Below, piece by piece: positions 27,138 to 35,015 of a DNA stretch of 64,000 nt. Below the pieces are notes generated by a model. That model ran no database searches. It was not told the DNA's origin and saw only the letters and a list, made by a program, of their open reading frames with translations. The position numbers and the translations under genes are program-made. The stretch is from Candidatus Sulfopaludibacter sp. SbA3. GTDB taxonomy: Bacteria; Acidobacteriota; Terriglobia; Bryobacterales; Bryobacteraceae. Each line of letters opens with the position of its first letter. The stretch's first letter is position 1. The stretch is from contig CAMDCN010000021.1 of NCBI GenBank assembly GCA_945890485.1, forward strand, positions 1-64,000. Direction: 5' to 3'.

Positions 27138-27970
27138 AGCGTGGTGATGCTCACTTCGTGTGAGCGCATCACGATCTGGGCGGCCTGGTAGGCCTTCATA
27201 TCGGCTTCGAGCTGAGCGATCCGGGAATCGCGTTGGCGGGGCTCCACCTCGGCAGGAGGCTCCGCCTCGCCGGCTTCCGCCGGTTTACTGGCTTGGGTGG
27301 TGATCCGATAGATGACGGTGCTGACGGAGGGCGCTTCCGCGGCGGCGCCGAGCTTCTGGTTGATCAGGTCATTGATCTTCTGTTGCCCGACCGGGTTGCT
27401 CCGGTCGAAGCTGCCTGCCGCCTGTTTCATCTCGTCCAGCGAGCCCAAGTCGATCTTTCCGCCGTCAGCAGTTTTGGCGAAGAATCGCTGCGTATCGGCG
27501 TTGTAGTGAACGTTTGGGTTCCCTTGCATGGCCCACATGATGGTGGTCCAGTCGTTGGAGCCGGGCTTCATGGCTTTGGCTTTGTTGGCCTCGGAGCCTT
27601 CCATGAACTGACCGGCCTGCTGCGAGAGCATCTGGTCACCGGCCGGGCTGCCGTCCACTAAAGGCAGCGGAGCCCTCGGCACCGGCTTGCCGCTCGGCGC
27701 GGAGATGCGCATCTCGATCTCCATGGTTGCGCCGGGCATGAACCCCTTGGGCGGAGTGAACGGCTGCGCCTCCCCCGGGGTCGCCTCGCTTTCTTGGCCC
27801 GAGTTCGTTTTCTGCAGAAACCGGGTCAACAGATTGAGCACGTCCTCGGCGCCCTTCAGATCCTTGTTGCCGAGGAGGCCCTTGAGCAGTTCCAGGCCCT
27901 TCACGATGAGGTCCCCGCCGGGGACAACCATTCCGAGTGCCCCGCCCGCAATTTTATCGAGTCCAAACAT
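27134..27970 (-). CDS. Hypothetical protein of the T3SS operon, candidate secreted substrate
   Basis: A 278-residue protein with no recognised family. The N-terminus (GLDKIAGGALGMVVPGGDLI) is amphipathic and Gly-rich; the middle is Pro- and Gly-rich with FTPPKGFMPG and low complexity; the C-terminus is a helix with a heptad-like pattern (RIAQLEADMKAYQAAQIVM). A ribosome binding site AAGGA precedes the ATG by about 8 bases. It lies between two TPR genes, which suggests an exported protein, for example a translocator or tip protein. The absence of a Sec signal fits T3SS export. Confidence 0.6.
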   Translation of the reverse strand: MFGLDKIAGGALGMVVPGGDLIVKGLELLKGLLGNKDLKGAEDVLNLLTRFLQKTNSGQESEATPGEAQPFTPPKGFMPGATMEIEMRISAPSGKPVPRAPLPLVDGSPAGDQMLSQQAGQFMEGSEANKAKAMKPGSNDWTTIMWAMQGNPNVHYNADTQRFFAKTADGGKIDLGSLDEMKQAAGSFDRSNPVGQQKINDLINQKLGAAAEAPSVSTVIYRITTQASKPAEAGEAEPPAEVEPRQRDSRIAQLEADMKAYQAAQIVMRSHEVSITTL

Positions 27971-27998
27971 GTTCGTAATCCTTATTCCCGTCAGTTGG

Positions 27999-28445
27999 TT
28001 ATTCGGCAGGCAGCGCGGCTAAGATTGCCCGTGCCCGGTGAGCAAATTCGTTTTCCTGCTGTGGATCGAGCGCCGCAGCCTCCCGCAGGAAGCGGGCCGC
28101 CTCGCGGGGCTGACCCAGGTGGACGAAAGCTTCGCCCAGATTGCCGCAGACCACCACATCCTTGGGGTCCCGAGCGTAGGCCTGTTCGAGAAACTGGCGG
28201 GCGGTTTCCGGAGCGCCGTAGCGCAGTTCCAGGGCCCCCATGCCCGCATAGCCCAGGTGAGAGCGCTCGTTAAGCGTGATGACGGCTTGAAACATCGACC
28301 GGGCGTCTTCCACCAGGCCCTGATCGTAGTATTGGGCGCCCAGAACCACATAGACTTCCAATACGCCGTCCGGGATGCCGAGGGCGCTGGCCCAAGTGGT
28401 TTCGCCGGAGAGGGCCTGATCGAATTCCGCGGAAGTTTGAGGCAT
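27999..28445 (-). CDS. TPR protein, possible T3SS class II chaperone
   Basis: A 148-residue protein with an N-terminal helical region (LEVYVVLGAQYYDQGLVEDA) and TPR units (GAPETARQFLEQAYARDPKD, QPREAARFLREAAALDPQ). The YDQG...A...F..V pattern in the first repeat resembles SycD/LcrH. It follows the 154-residue candidate substrate with a 10-bp gap. A partner assignment to that gene is inference. Confidence 0.7.
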   Translation of the reverse strand: MPQTSAEFDQALSGETTWASALGIPDGVLEVYVVLGAQYYDQGLVEDARSMFQAVITLNERSHLGYAGMGALELRYGAPETARQFLEQAYARDPKDVVVCGNLGEAFVHLGQPREAARFLREAAALDPQQENEFAHRARAILAALPAE

Positions 28446-28455
28446 GGGTGGCTAC

Positions 28456-28920
28456 CTAGCGGGAGGCCGAGTTCTGGATGGCGGTCTTCATCGCTTCGCC
28501 GCGCGCCGAGATCGCCTTCATGACGGCTTCCATGATGGAGGTCATCGCCTGCATCATCTGCTGACCCTTGATCTGGTCTTCTTTCTTGGGGCTCTTGAGC
28601 AAGCGCATGGCTTCGCCTTCCATGTTGTCGAGCGTTCTGCCGATCTCGCCGGCTTCGTTGAACTTCGCCTGCCACGCTCCCATGTCGACGCCGGGCATGT
28701 TGCCGGCGATGCCGGGCGAAGTGGCCGGGGCGTTGGAGGTCTGTCCGCCACCGAAGCTCTTCAGGGCGGCGAGAGCGGCCTTGTTCAGTTCCTGATTGAA
28801 ACGGGTGGCTTCAGCGCCGTCGTTGAACTTGATTTCGACCGAGGTCATCTGCGCGCTCAACCGAACCGAGTGGCTGCCTTGAGCCGCTGCGTTGCCCGTG
28901 GGGCCGGAAACATTCGACAT
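28456..28920 (-). CDS. Hypothetical protein of the T3SS operon, candidate secreted subunit
   Basis: A 154-residue protein. The N-terminus is Ser/Gly/Asn-rich, as in many T3SS secretion signals; the C-terminal 50 residues are a Met-rich helix (KGQQMMQAMTSIMEAVMKAI) typical of polymerising rod/needle or translocator proteins. A clear AGGAGA lies 9 bases before the ATG at 28920, the best ribosome binding site in this part of the operon, which suggests high expression. This supports a structural or secreted role. Family unknown. Confidence 0.6.
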   Translation of the reverse strand: MSNVSGPTGNAAAQGSHSVRLSAQMTSVEIKFNDGAEATRFNQELNKAALAALKSFGGGQTSNAPATSPGIAGNMPGVDMGAWQAKFNEAGEIGRTLDNMEGEAMRLLKSPKKEDQIKGQQMMQAMTSIMEAVMKAISARGEAMKTAIQNSASR

Positions 28921-28968
28921 ACTCTGCGTTCTCCTTTTTACTGTCCGGCTTTTGCCTGGACGCACCAC

Positions 28969-29343
28969 TTATCGGGGCGAGTTTCCGAAGGTTGCGCCTT
29001 GCTTTGCAGTTTCGAAGCGCCATCGCCAACGGAGTTCGATGGCGGGCTCCAAGCGGCCTCTGGCCGCGGCCAGTTCCGCCTCGGCGTCGCGTGGGCGGCC
29101 GAGCGCCAGCAGGGTCTCCATGCGGAGTTCATAGGCTTCGGCGTCGAGCAGCGGCCACGCCTCCGTGGGCCGGCCCTGCTGCAGCCGAATGGAGGCGAGC
29201 GACCGCCGCGCATAGACGTAGCCCGGAACGGCGGCTACCAGGCCGGCAAACAGGATGGCCGCTTCTTCGAGATAGCCTTGGAGCGCCCATTCACGGCCGC
29301 GCCCGGCGACAAGATAAACCTCTTCTTCCGTCCAAGTTGTCAT
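28969..29343 (-). CDS. TPR-like small protein of the T3SS operon
   Basis: A 124-residue helical protein with TPR-like units (REWALQGYLEEAAILFAGLVAAVP, GRPTEAWPLLDAEAYELRME, GRPRDAEAELAAARGRLEP). The start at 29343 overlaps the upstream stop (ATGA). It is the fourth TPR-type gene of the run, and its nearest candidate client is the 128-residue protein before it or the 154-residue protein after it. Confidence 0.6.
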   Translation of the reverse strand: MTTWTEEEVYLVAGRGREWALQGYLEEAAILFAGLVAAVPGYVYARRSLASIRLQQGRPTEAWPLLDAEAYELRMETLLALGRPRDAEAELAAARGRLEPAIELRWRWRFETAKQGATFGNSPR

Positions 29344-29726
29344 GCGCGGACCTGCCCTTCGGTGGCGATGCGCGTCTCCAGTTCCCGCTCGATCTCGTCC
29401 ATGTGGGCAAGTGCGGCCAGCATACGTACCTCGTCTGGATGGGCGGGGGCCGGGCCGGCCAGGTGACGCCGTAACAGCCCGTGCCAGCGGCGGCGCTCCT
29501 CGTGGATATCGGTATAGACTGGCGTCGCCGACCGGGGCGGCGGGCCCAGCGCGAGATCGCCCGGCTGCGGGACGTCCACCCGAAGCACTTGCCGCCAAGT
29601 GACTAGCGAAGGTGTGCCGACGTCGCGGAGGCGCTGTTCAAAGGCGCTGGCAGTGTTCTCAACCCGCGTTGACGGGCTGGCGGTGGGCTCCCAACCGGGA
29701 ATTGTGTACTGGACTTTCACGCTCAT
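29340..29726 (-). CDS. Hypothetical protein following sctU
   Basis: A 128-residue protein, no family recognised. The first third is a mixed beta-like region (VKVQYTIPGWEPTASP), the rest is helical with paired charges (EERRRWHGLLRRHL, MLAALAHMDEIERELETRI). Start at 29726 (MSVKVQY) overlaps the sctU stop by 4 bp, so it is translationally coupled to sctU. It may be an accessory export factor or a substrate. Confidence 0.55.
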   Translation of the reverse strand: MSVKVQYTIPGWEPTASPSTRVENTASAFEQRLRDVGTPSLVTWRQVLRVDVPQPGDLALGPPPRSATPVYTDIHEERRRWHGLLRRHLAGPAPAHPDEVRMLAALAHMDEIERELETRIATEGQVRA

Positions 29727-30784
29727 GCTTCTGCTTCCTTTCGCAATTGGTAGACCCACTGGAGGACTTCGGCCACCGCATCAAAAAGCTCTTCTGGAAT
29801 CTCTTGGTCCAGTTCGACGGTGTGCAGGGTGCGAGCCAGGCCAACATTCTGCATGACAGGCACCTTGTGCTCGTCGGCCAGCGCACGGATCTTGGCGGCG
29901 AGCTCTCCGGAGCCCTTGGCCACGACGCGGGGGGCGTTCATCGTCTCGGCGTCGTAGGCCAGTGCGACGGCGATGTGGGTGGGGTTCACGACAACCACCG
30001 CGGACTTGGGCACATTGACGATGGCCCCACCTTTGAGGGCCTCTTCATGCAGGTGACGCCGCTGGTGCTTGATGTGCGGGTCGCCTTCGTTCTGCTTGTA
30101 CTCCTGCTTCACCTCTTCCTTGCTCATCATTTGTTCCTTCATGTAGAGCTTTTTCTGAAGGAGGAAGTCGGCGCCGCCGAGGACGAGGAAGACGCCGCCA
30201 ACTCGGAGCAGGAGCCCCGAGAGCAGCTCGCCCGCTAGGCTCGCGGATTCGTTGACGGAGAGGCGCGAGGCGACGGTGGCCGAGAAGAGCGAATCCTTGA
30301 TGTAGAGATAAGAGACGGTGAGGACGACCGCAAAGCTGACGAGACTCTTGAGGAGTTGGATGTACGTCCGGGCTTTGAAGAAGAGGTTTTGGAAGCCGGC
30401 GATGGGATTGAGTTTCTCGAGCTTTGGCTGGACCACTTCGGGCGAGAAGAGACTGCCGACCTGGAGGAAGATGGTGAGTCCGGTGACGGTGGCGAGGCCC
30501 GCCGCGATGGGGAGAGAGAGCACGAGCCAGCGGGTGAACGCCGCGCCCGTGCGATGCAGGAGGAAGGCGGGGTCGAGCGGGGCGGCGATGGCGGCAGGCT
30601 GGAGGGATTCGCGCAGGAATGCGGCGAGGTCCGTGACGAGGATGGTCCCCGCGCCGGCGACGATACCCGCGCCGGTTAAAAAGGCGAGCGACTGCGTGAT
30701 ATCCCGGCTTTGGAAGACTTGGCCCTTCTTCCGCGCCTCCCGGATTTTCTGTTCAGAGGGTTGTTCGGTTTTCTCGCTCGACAT
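29723..30784 (-). CDS. sctU: T3SS export switch protein SctU (FlhB/YscU family)
   Basis: A 353-residue inner-membrane protein that controls substrate order. The N-terminus SSEKTEQPSEQKIREARKKGQV is the family's standard opening (shown here only in part), four transmembrane helices lie within residues 30-215, and the autocleavage motif NPTH is at 267-270. Intact NPTH implies that the usual Asn-Pro self-cleavage and substrate switch operate. The start directly abuts the stop of the 267-residue gene. Confidence 0.95.
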   Translation of the reverse strand: MSSEKTEQPSEQKIREARKKGQVFQSRDITQSLAFLTGAGIVAGAGTILVTDLAAFLRESLQPAAIAAPLDPAFLLHRTGAAFTRWLVLSLPIAAGLATVTGLTIFLQVGSLFSPEVVQPKLEKLNPIAGFQNLFFKARTYIQLLKSLVSFAVVLTVSYLYIKDSLFSATVASRLSVNESASLAGELLSGLLLRVGGVFLVLGGADFLLQKKLYMKEQMMSKEEVKQEYKQNEGDPHIKHQRRHLHEEALKGGAIVNVPKSAVVVVNPTHIAVALAYDAETMNAPRVVAKGSGELAAKIRALADEHKVPVMQNVGLARTLHTVELDQEIPEELFDAVAEVLQWVYQLRKEAEA

Positions 30785-31588
30785 CTAGGCTTTCTTGAAC
30801 AGGGCTCGCAATTCATCCGCTTTCAGTTCCCGCGCGAGGGAATCCATCAACAGGCCCACGTTGACGCCGCCGACGGAATAGACCCGGCGTGGCTCTTCGC
30901 CCCACTGCACACGGAAGGGCTTGGATGGGGGTTGCTCGGCGAGTTCAAGATCGCCGAGGCCGAGTTCGGCGAGGCGTTGCTTGACGGCTAACGCTTGTTC
31001 GGGCGTGGCGAGGAGTTGCTCCGGCAGGGTGAACTTGTCGCCGGACTCGCCTTCCACTTCCGCGGCTGAGGGGCCAGAGGAGAACCAGGAGGGGGTGGAC
31101 CCGAGCCGGTCGACAGGAATGGAATCGGGCGGCGGATTGTCGGGATCGTAGGCGTCGACGCCGGGCATGGAGAGACCCGGCGCGATCTTGATGGCCTCCT
31201 GCATGGCGTGGGGGACCCAGGTATAGCCGTAGGCCTGGCGGAGGTTGGTCGTGTTCTGTGCGCCCCAACCCCAAACCATGATGGGGACGTCGATTTTATA
31301 GCCCGCGCCCATGAGTTCGCCGGCGAGGCGTTGGCGGGCATCGAGGTCGTCGATGTCCCGGAGGGCCTGCACGGCGGGGGGTTGGGAGGCCCAGTACTGA
31401 TCGTCAAAGGATTGGCCGGGACGTTCGAGGAACGCGGCGCGTTGGGCTTGCGCCTCGGGGGAGGACGGCAAGCGGCCGCCGGTGGGGGCGGGGGCCGGAG
31501 TCTCGGCGCGAGGGGCCTCGGCTGGGGTGGCCGTGGCGGGAGCCGAAGTGAGGCCGGGGATGGTGGGTGCGCCAATTTTGGGAATCAT
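30785..31588 (-). CDS. Unrecognised protein between sctT and sctU
   Basis: A 267-residue protein. Residues 1-55 are Pro/Ala/Thr-rich and probably disordered. A globular core at about 60-150 contains an unusual aromatic stretch (PIMVWGWGAQNTTNLRQAYGYTWVP), and the C-terminal part has acidic helices. I recognise no family. In known systems sctT and sctU are adjacent, so an insertion here is unusual. It has no signal peptide. It could be an export regulator, a gatekeeper-like protein or a substrate. Confidence 0.6.
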   Translation of the reverse strand: MIPKIGAPTIPGLTSAPATATPAEAPRAETPAPAPTGGRLPSSPEAQAQRAAFLERPGQSFDDQYWASQPPAVQALRDIDDLDARQRLAGELMGAGYKIDVPIMVWGWGAQNTTNLRQAYGYTWVPHAMQEAIKIAPGLSMPGVDAYDPDNPPPDSIPVDRLGSTPSWFSSGPSAAEVEGESGDKFTLPEQLLATPEQALAVKQRLAELGLGDLELAEQPPSKPFRVQWGEEPRRVYSVGGVNVGLLMDSLARELKADELRALFKKA

Positions 31589-31628
31589 AAGCCGCTGGTT
31601 CGTTATCGGGGGCGAGACGGAGAAGTTG

Positions 31629-32459
31629 CTAGGGCCGCAGGGCGCGGATCATCTGTTCGACGGACGTGGCGATGCCGCCGAGGTGGCCCTGCATGCGGGC
31701 GACGAGGAAGCCAAGCATGAGCAGGAAGACGCCAAGGCCGGCGAGGGCCTTTACGGGTTGGGACTCCTGATGGACATTGATCTGGTTGGCGATACGATTC
31801 AACATGCCGAAGGAAATGTCGACGAGAAGCAGGACGATCAGCAGGGGCGCGGCAAGTTGGAGGGCGATGACGAGAGAGTTCGCGCTGAGGCGGGCGGCCG
31901 CTTCGAGAAGCGCGGTGGCTCCGGGTTCGATTCTGGGAAAGCTGGTGAGCGGGAGCGTCGCGAAGCTGTTGGCGAGGGCGTTCAGATATAGCAAATGGCC
32001 GTTGCCGGCAACGAAGAGGGCGATCGCCGTTTGCAGTTTCAATTGGCCGAGGAGGGAAGAGGGGCCGGGCAGTTGGGGGGCGACGTAGTTCAACTGGTTC
32101 ATGCCTCGCTGTGTATCGATCAAGACGCCAGCGGCTTGTATGCCGTAGAAAACGAACTGGCAGACGACCCCGAGGAGGAAGCCGGCCATGACCTCTTTCG
32201 CGATGAGGGCCACGTAGAAGACGGTGGTGAAGGCAGGGGCGGCGGCTGGGCCGACGTGCGGGAGCAAGAGCGCGGAGAAGAGTGCCGCGAAGCCGACGCG
32301 GACGCGGCCGGGTACCATCTGGCCACCGAAGAAGGGCGCCAGCAATAAGGCTGGGAGCAGGCGCGCGAGAACCAGACCGAAGAGCAGAATCCACGTTTCG
32401 AGGTCGACGCGGACTCCGGCCACGGCCAGGATACGCTGCGCTGTGGCGAGGAGGTCCAT
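31629..32459 (-). CDS. sctT: T3SS export gate protein SctT (FliR/YscT family)
   Basis: A 276-residue polytopic membrane protein of the export-gate core (SctR-S-T). Hydrophobic helices run through most of its length; typical FliR/SctT elements include FGLVLARLLPALLLAPFFGG, VVCQFVFYGIQAAGVLIDTQRG and a helical C-terminus. The start abuts the sctS stop. It follows sctR and sctS in the universal order. Confidence 0.92.
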   Translation of the reverse strand: MDLLATAQRILAVAGVRVDLETWILLFGLVLARLLPALLLAPFFGGQMVPGRVRVGFAALFSALLLPHVGPAAAPAFTTVFYVALIAKEVMAGFLLGVVCQFVFYGIQAAGVLIDTQRGMNQLNYVAPQLPGPSSLLGQLKLQTAIALFVAGNGHLLYLNALANSFATLPLTSFPRIEPGATALLEAAARLSANSLVIALQLAAPLLIVLLLVDISFGMLNRIANQINVHQESQPVKALAGLGVFLLMLGFLVARMQGHLGGIATSVEQMIRALRP

Positions 32460-32726
32460 TTACTTGATCAGGGCGATGGTTTCAAAGACCGCCGCGGCGA
32501 AGCGGACGACTTGCCACAGCATCCATGGTCCGGCCAGGGCGAGGGCCGCGAAGACAGCGATGAGCTTGGGGACGAAGCCGATGGTTTGGTCCTGGATCTG
32601 CGTGGTTGCCTGCAGCAGGCTCGTCGTCAACCCAACGGCCATGGCCACGAGCATCGGCACGGCGGAGACCATCAGCACGAGCAGGAGGCCTTCGCGAAGC
32701 AGGCGGAGAATGGCGTCACCGTCCAT
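32460..32726 (-). CDS. sctS: T3SS export gate protein SctS (FliQ/YscS family)
   Basis: An 88-residue protein with two transmembrane helices (LLLVLMVSAVPMLVAMAVGL and PKLIAVFAALALAGPWML), joined by the conserved QATTQIQDQTIGFVPK loop. This is the family's full length and pattern. It packs around SctR and SctT in the helical export gate. Confidence 0.93.
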   Translation of the reverse strand: MDGDAILRLLREGLLLVLMVSAVPMLVAMAVGLTTSLLQATTQIQDQTIGFVPKLIAVFAALALAGPWMLWQVVRFAAAVFETIALIK

Positions 32727-32732
32727 GGGTCC

Positions 32733-33407
32733 TCATAGGTAGCTCAGCACCAGGCCGCGGACGATCATGTACCAGCCGTCGACCATGACGAAGAGAAGTA
32801 GTTTGAACGGCAGCGAGACGACGCTGGGGGAAAGCATGCTCATGCCCATGGCGAGCAGAATGTTGGCGACCACCATGTCGACAACGAGAAATGGCAGGAA
32901 GATGAGAAAGCCGATCAGGAAACCATTCTTCAATTCGCTGGTCACGAACGAGGGGATGAGGACGCGGAAGTCTTCGCGCTCGATGGCCGTGGGCGTGCCG
33001 CCGGACTGCTGTTCGAGGCGGGCGAGGAGGTCCATGAACAGGGTGCGATCTTTGACGTGGCTGTGCCGGGCGAGGAATTTTCGGAGCGGTTCCTTGCCGC
33101 GTTCCCCGGCGTCGAAGAGGCCCTTGACGCTGGCTTCGGAAAAGATGCCCGGGGTGCCGGGGATGGGCCCGGCCGCTTCGTACATACGGGTGGCGACGGG
33201 GCTCATGATGAAGATCGTCAGGATGAAAGAGAGTCCGGTGATGATCTGATTCGCGGGCACCTGCTGCGTGCCGAGGGCGTTACGGAGGATGGATAGTGTG
33301 ACTGAGATTTTGACGAAGGACGTCAACATAATCAGCACGAAGGGGGCGAGGGACATCGCGCCCAGGACGATGACCAGGACGACCGGATTGGAGAGATTAT
33401 TGCCCAT
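32733..33407 (-). CDS. sctR: T3SS export gate protein SctR (FliP/YscR family)
   Basis: A 224-residue membrane protein; family signatures include LTSFVKISVTLSILRNALGTQQVP near the N-terminus and GFLIGFLIFLPFLVVDMVVANIL with MGMSMLSP near the C-terminus. The ATG at 33407 (MGNNLSNP) is chosen over an upstream Arg-rich extension. It overlaps the fliO-like gene by 11 bp. SctR forms the pentameric base of the export gate. Confidence 0.95.
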   Translation of the reverse strand: MGNNLSNPVVLVIVLGAMSLAPFVLIMLTSFVKISVTLSILRNALGTQQVPANQIITGLSFILTIFIMSPVATRMYEAAGPIPGTPGIFSEASVKGLFDAGERGKEPLRKFLARHSHVKDRTLFMDLLARLEQQSGGTPTAIEREDFRVLIPSFVTSELKNGFLIGFLIFLPFLVVDMVVANILLAMGMSMLSPSVVSLPFKLLLFVMVDGWYMIVRGLVLSYL

Positions 33408-33666
33408 GCGGCGCCTCCCATTCCTTGAGGAGCGACACACCGGATTCCGAGGCGGCGAGAAGGAGTTCTCGGCCGCCGGTGCGGACGAGGTAGAGGGTCT
33501 TGCGGGGTTCGAGCGCCTGGCGGGCGACCACTTGGATGGGTCCGTTGGTGACCGGCACGATAAAGCGAGGGAGGCCCCAGCGGAGGCCGCCCCAGGCGAG
33601 AGCCAACACGCCCGCCAGTACGAACATGACTTTCAGGAAATCGAAGATCGGGTTGTCTCCCGTCAT
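33397..33666 (-). CDS. FliO-like membrane protein
   Basis: An 89-residue protein with one transmembrane helix (FLKVMFVLAGVLALAWGGL) followed by a short cytoplasmic domain of FliO type: IQVVARQALEPRKTLYLVRTG and LLLAASESGVSLL match the family's basic 'G..L.V..R..L.P...L.LV..G...LLG....GV..L' pattern. FliO helps SctR/FliP assemble in flagella and is generally regarded as absent from injectisomes. Its place between sctQ and sctR copies the flagellar fliN-fliO-fliP order. The start overlaps sctQ by 4 bp. Confidence 0.8.
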   Translation of the reverse strand: MTGDNPIFDFLKVMFVLAGVLALAWGGLRWGLPRFIVPVTNGPIQVVARQALEPRKTLYLVRTGGRELLLAASESGVSLLKEWEAPHGQ

Positions 33667-35015
33667 CCTTGCCCCCACGTGAGCAGCTTGACGCCGAGGC
33701 GGCCTTCGATCTCGACAAGTTCCCCGGTACCGATCTGGCGGCCGTTGACGGCGAGCTTTACGGGGGCGCGCGGATCGCGGCCCAGATCCAGGATGGCGCC
33801 GGGCGCCAGGCGGGACACCTCGGCCCAGGTCAGCTCTTTTTCGTCAATGATCAGGTGCAGCCGGAGCGGGAGTTCATCGAGAACGCTTGCGGTTTCCATC
33901 GGTATCCTTTGGGCGAGTTCGTATTGGGTGGCGGAGAGGGCTCTCGCCGTCCATCCCTGGTCGTCCCGTTCGGGGAACAGGACGCTGGGCGCGGCTTCGT
34001 AGAGGATGACGTCGCCGGGCTCCAAGCTGGCGCATTCGGCGCTGGTGAGTTCGACCATACCGACGGAGACACGGAGACGCCAACCCAACTCGGCAGGGGG
34101 TTGCCGCTCCGGCCCAGCCCAGGCGGTCTGCATCTTGGTCATAGCCGCCCACGGTAGAAAAAGGCGAAAGGCGCCGCGCAGGTCGCCGACGCGCACGGTG
34201 GCCCCAACGGCCAAGCCTTGGCCAGCTTCGCGCGGAAGGCGGCCGCGGCGGCCGAGTGAAAATTGAAACGGCATTGCCAGATCGCGGTTGGCTCGTTCGA
34301 GGCTGGCAAGAAGCAGGAGTTCGATGATGGCTTCGCGTCCGGGCGTCAGGCCCGCGGGACGGGGGCCCAGGGGCGCCAGGGCTCGGGCGCAGAGTTCTTC
34401 GAGGAAGGTATCCGCGACGACGAGACTGAGCACGGCGCCAACCGGATCCACGGTAACCGGAAACACGCTCCAACCCGCCGGGATGCTGGCATGAAACTCA
34501 CTGCTTCCGGCAGCGCACTCGAAGGCTTCGCCGACTTGAACCTCTTTCTCCGGGGCCCACTCGCGTTCCAGGCGCACGACAAAGCGGTGCGGGAAGATGA
34601 CGAACTCATCGCCGTCGGCCAACTCGGCCCGGCCCGTGGCGACCATGCGGCGCTCGTTGACCAGCGTGCCCATGGCCGAATCCAAGTCTTCGAGCAGCAG
34701 GCGAGCGCCTTCACGGTAGAGTCGCGCGTGGTTCCGGGTGATGGCCGGTTCGGGCAGGAGGACCGTGTTCCCTTCCCCACGTCCGAATAGCATCGGCTCG
34801 TCGCCCAAGCGTAGATCGTCGGCCTTGAACTTCGAGTCCGTCAGGTTGCTGCGCTCGAGGCGGACATTTATCCGGCCAGGACGCAGCAATAGGGCCGCCG
34901 CGACATCGCGAAGCCAGAGTTCCCAATGGTTCGCGCCGGGGAAGGCCGTGGCGTACCAGTTCCGCAGCGGCAACTCCTCCCGGCGAAACGAAGCCAATTG
35001 AGCAGTTACCGCCAT
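33663..35015 (-). CDS. sctQ: T3SS C-ring/sorting platform protein SctQ with N-terminal FHA domain
   Basis: A 450-residue protein. Its C-terminal half has two SpoA (FliM/FliN) domains, at about 309-345 and 378-447 (LDELPLRLHLIIDEKELT... and GTGELVEIEGRLGVKLL). Residues 70-150 form an FHA domain with FGRG (77-80), TRNH (93-96), LDSAMGT (111-117) and VN (119-120), the complete phosphothreonine-binding set. Such a fusion is not part of the standard SctQ, which lacks FHA. It suggests that the sorting platform itself reads phosphorylation. Ends overlap the fliO-like gene by 4 bp and sctP by 10 bp. Confidence 0.88.
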   Translation of the reverse strand: MAVTAQLASFRREELPLRNWYATAFPGANHWELWLRDVAAALLLRPGRINVRLERSNLTDSKFKADDLRLGDEPMLFGRGEGNTVLLPEPAITRNHARLYREGARLLLEDLDSAMGTLVNERRMVATGRAELADGDEFVIFPHRFVVRLEREWAPEKEVQVGEAFECAAGSSEFHASIPAGWSVFPVTVDPVGAVLSLVVADTFLEELCARALAPLGPRPAGLTPGREAIIELLLLASLERANRDLAMPFQFSLGRRGRLPREAGQGLAVGATVRVGDLRGAFRLFLPWAAMTKMQTAWAGPERQPPAELGWRLRVSVGMVELTSAECASLEPGDVILYEAAPSVLFPERDDQGWTARALSATQYELAQRIPMETASVLDELPLRLHLIIDEKELTWAEVSRLAPGAILDLGRDPRAPVKLAVNGRQIGTGELVEIEGRLGVKLLTWGQG

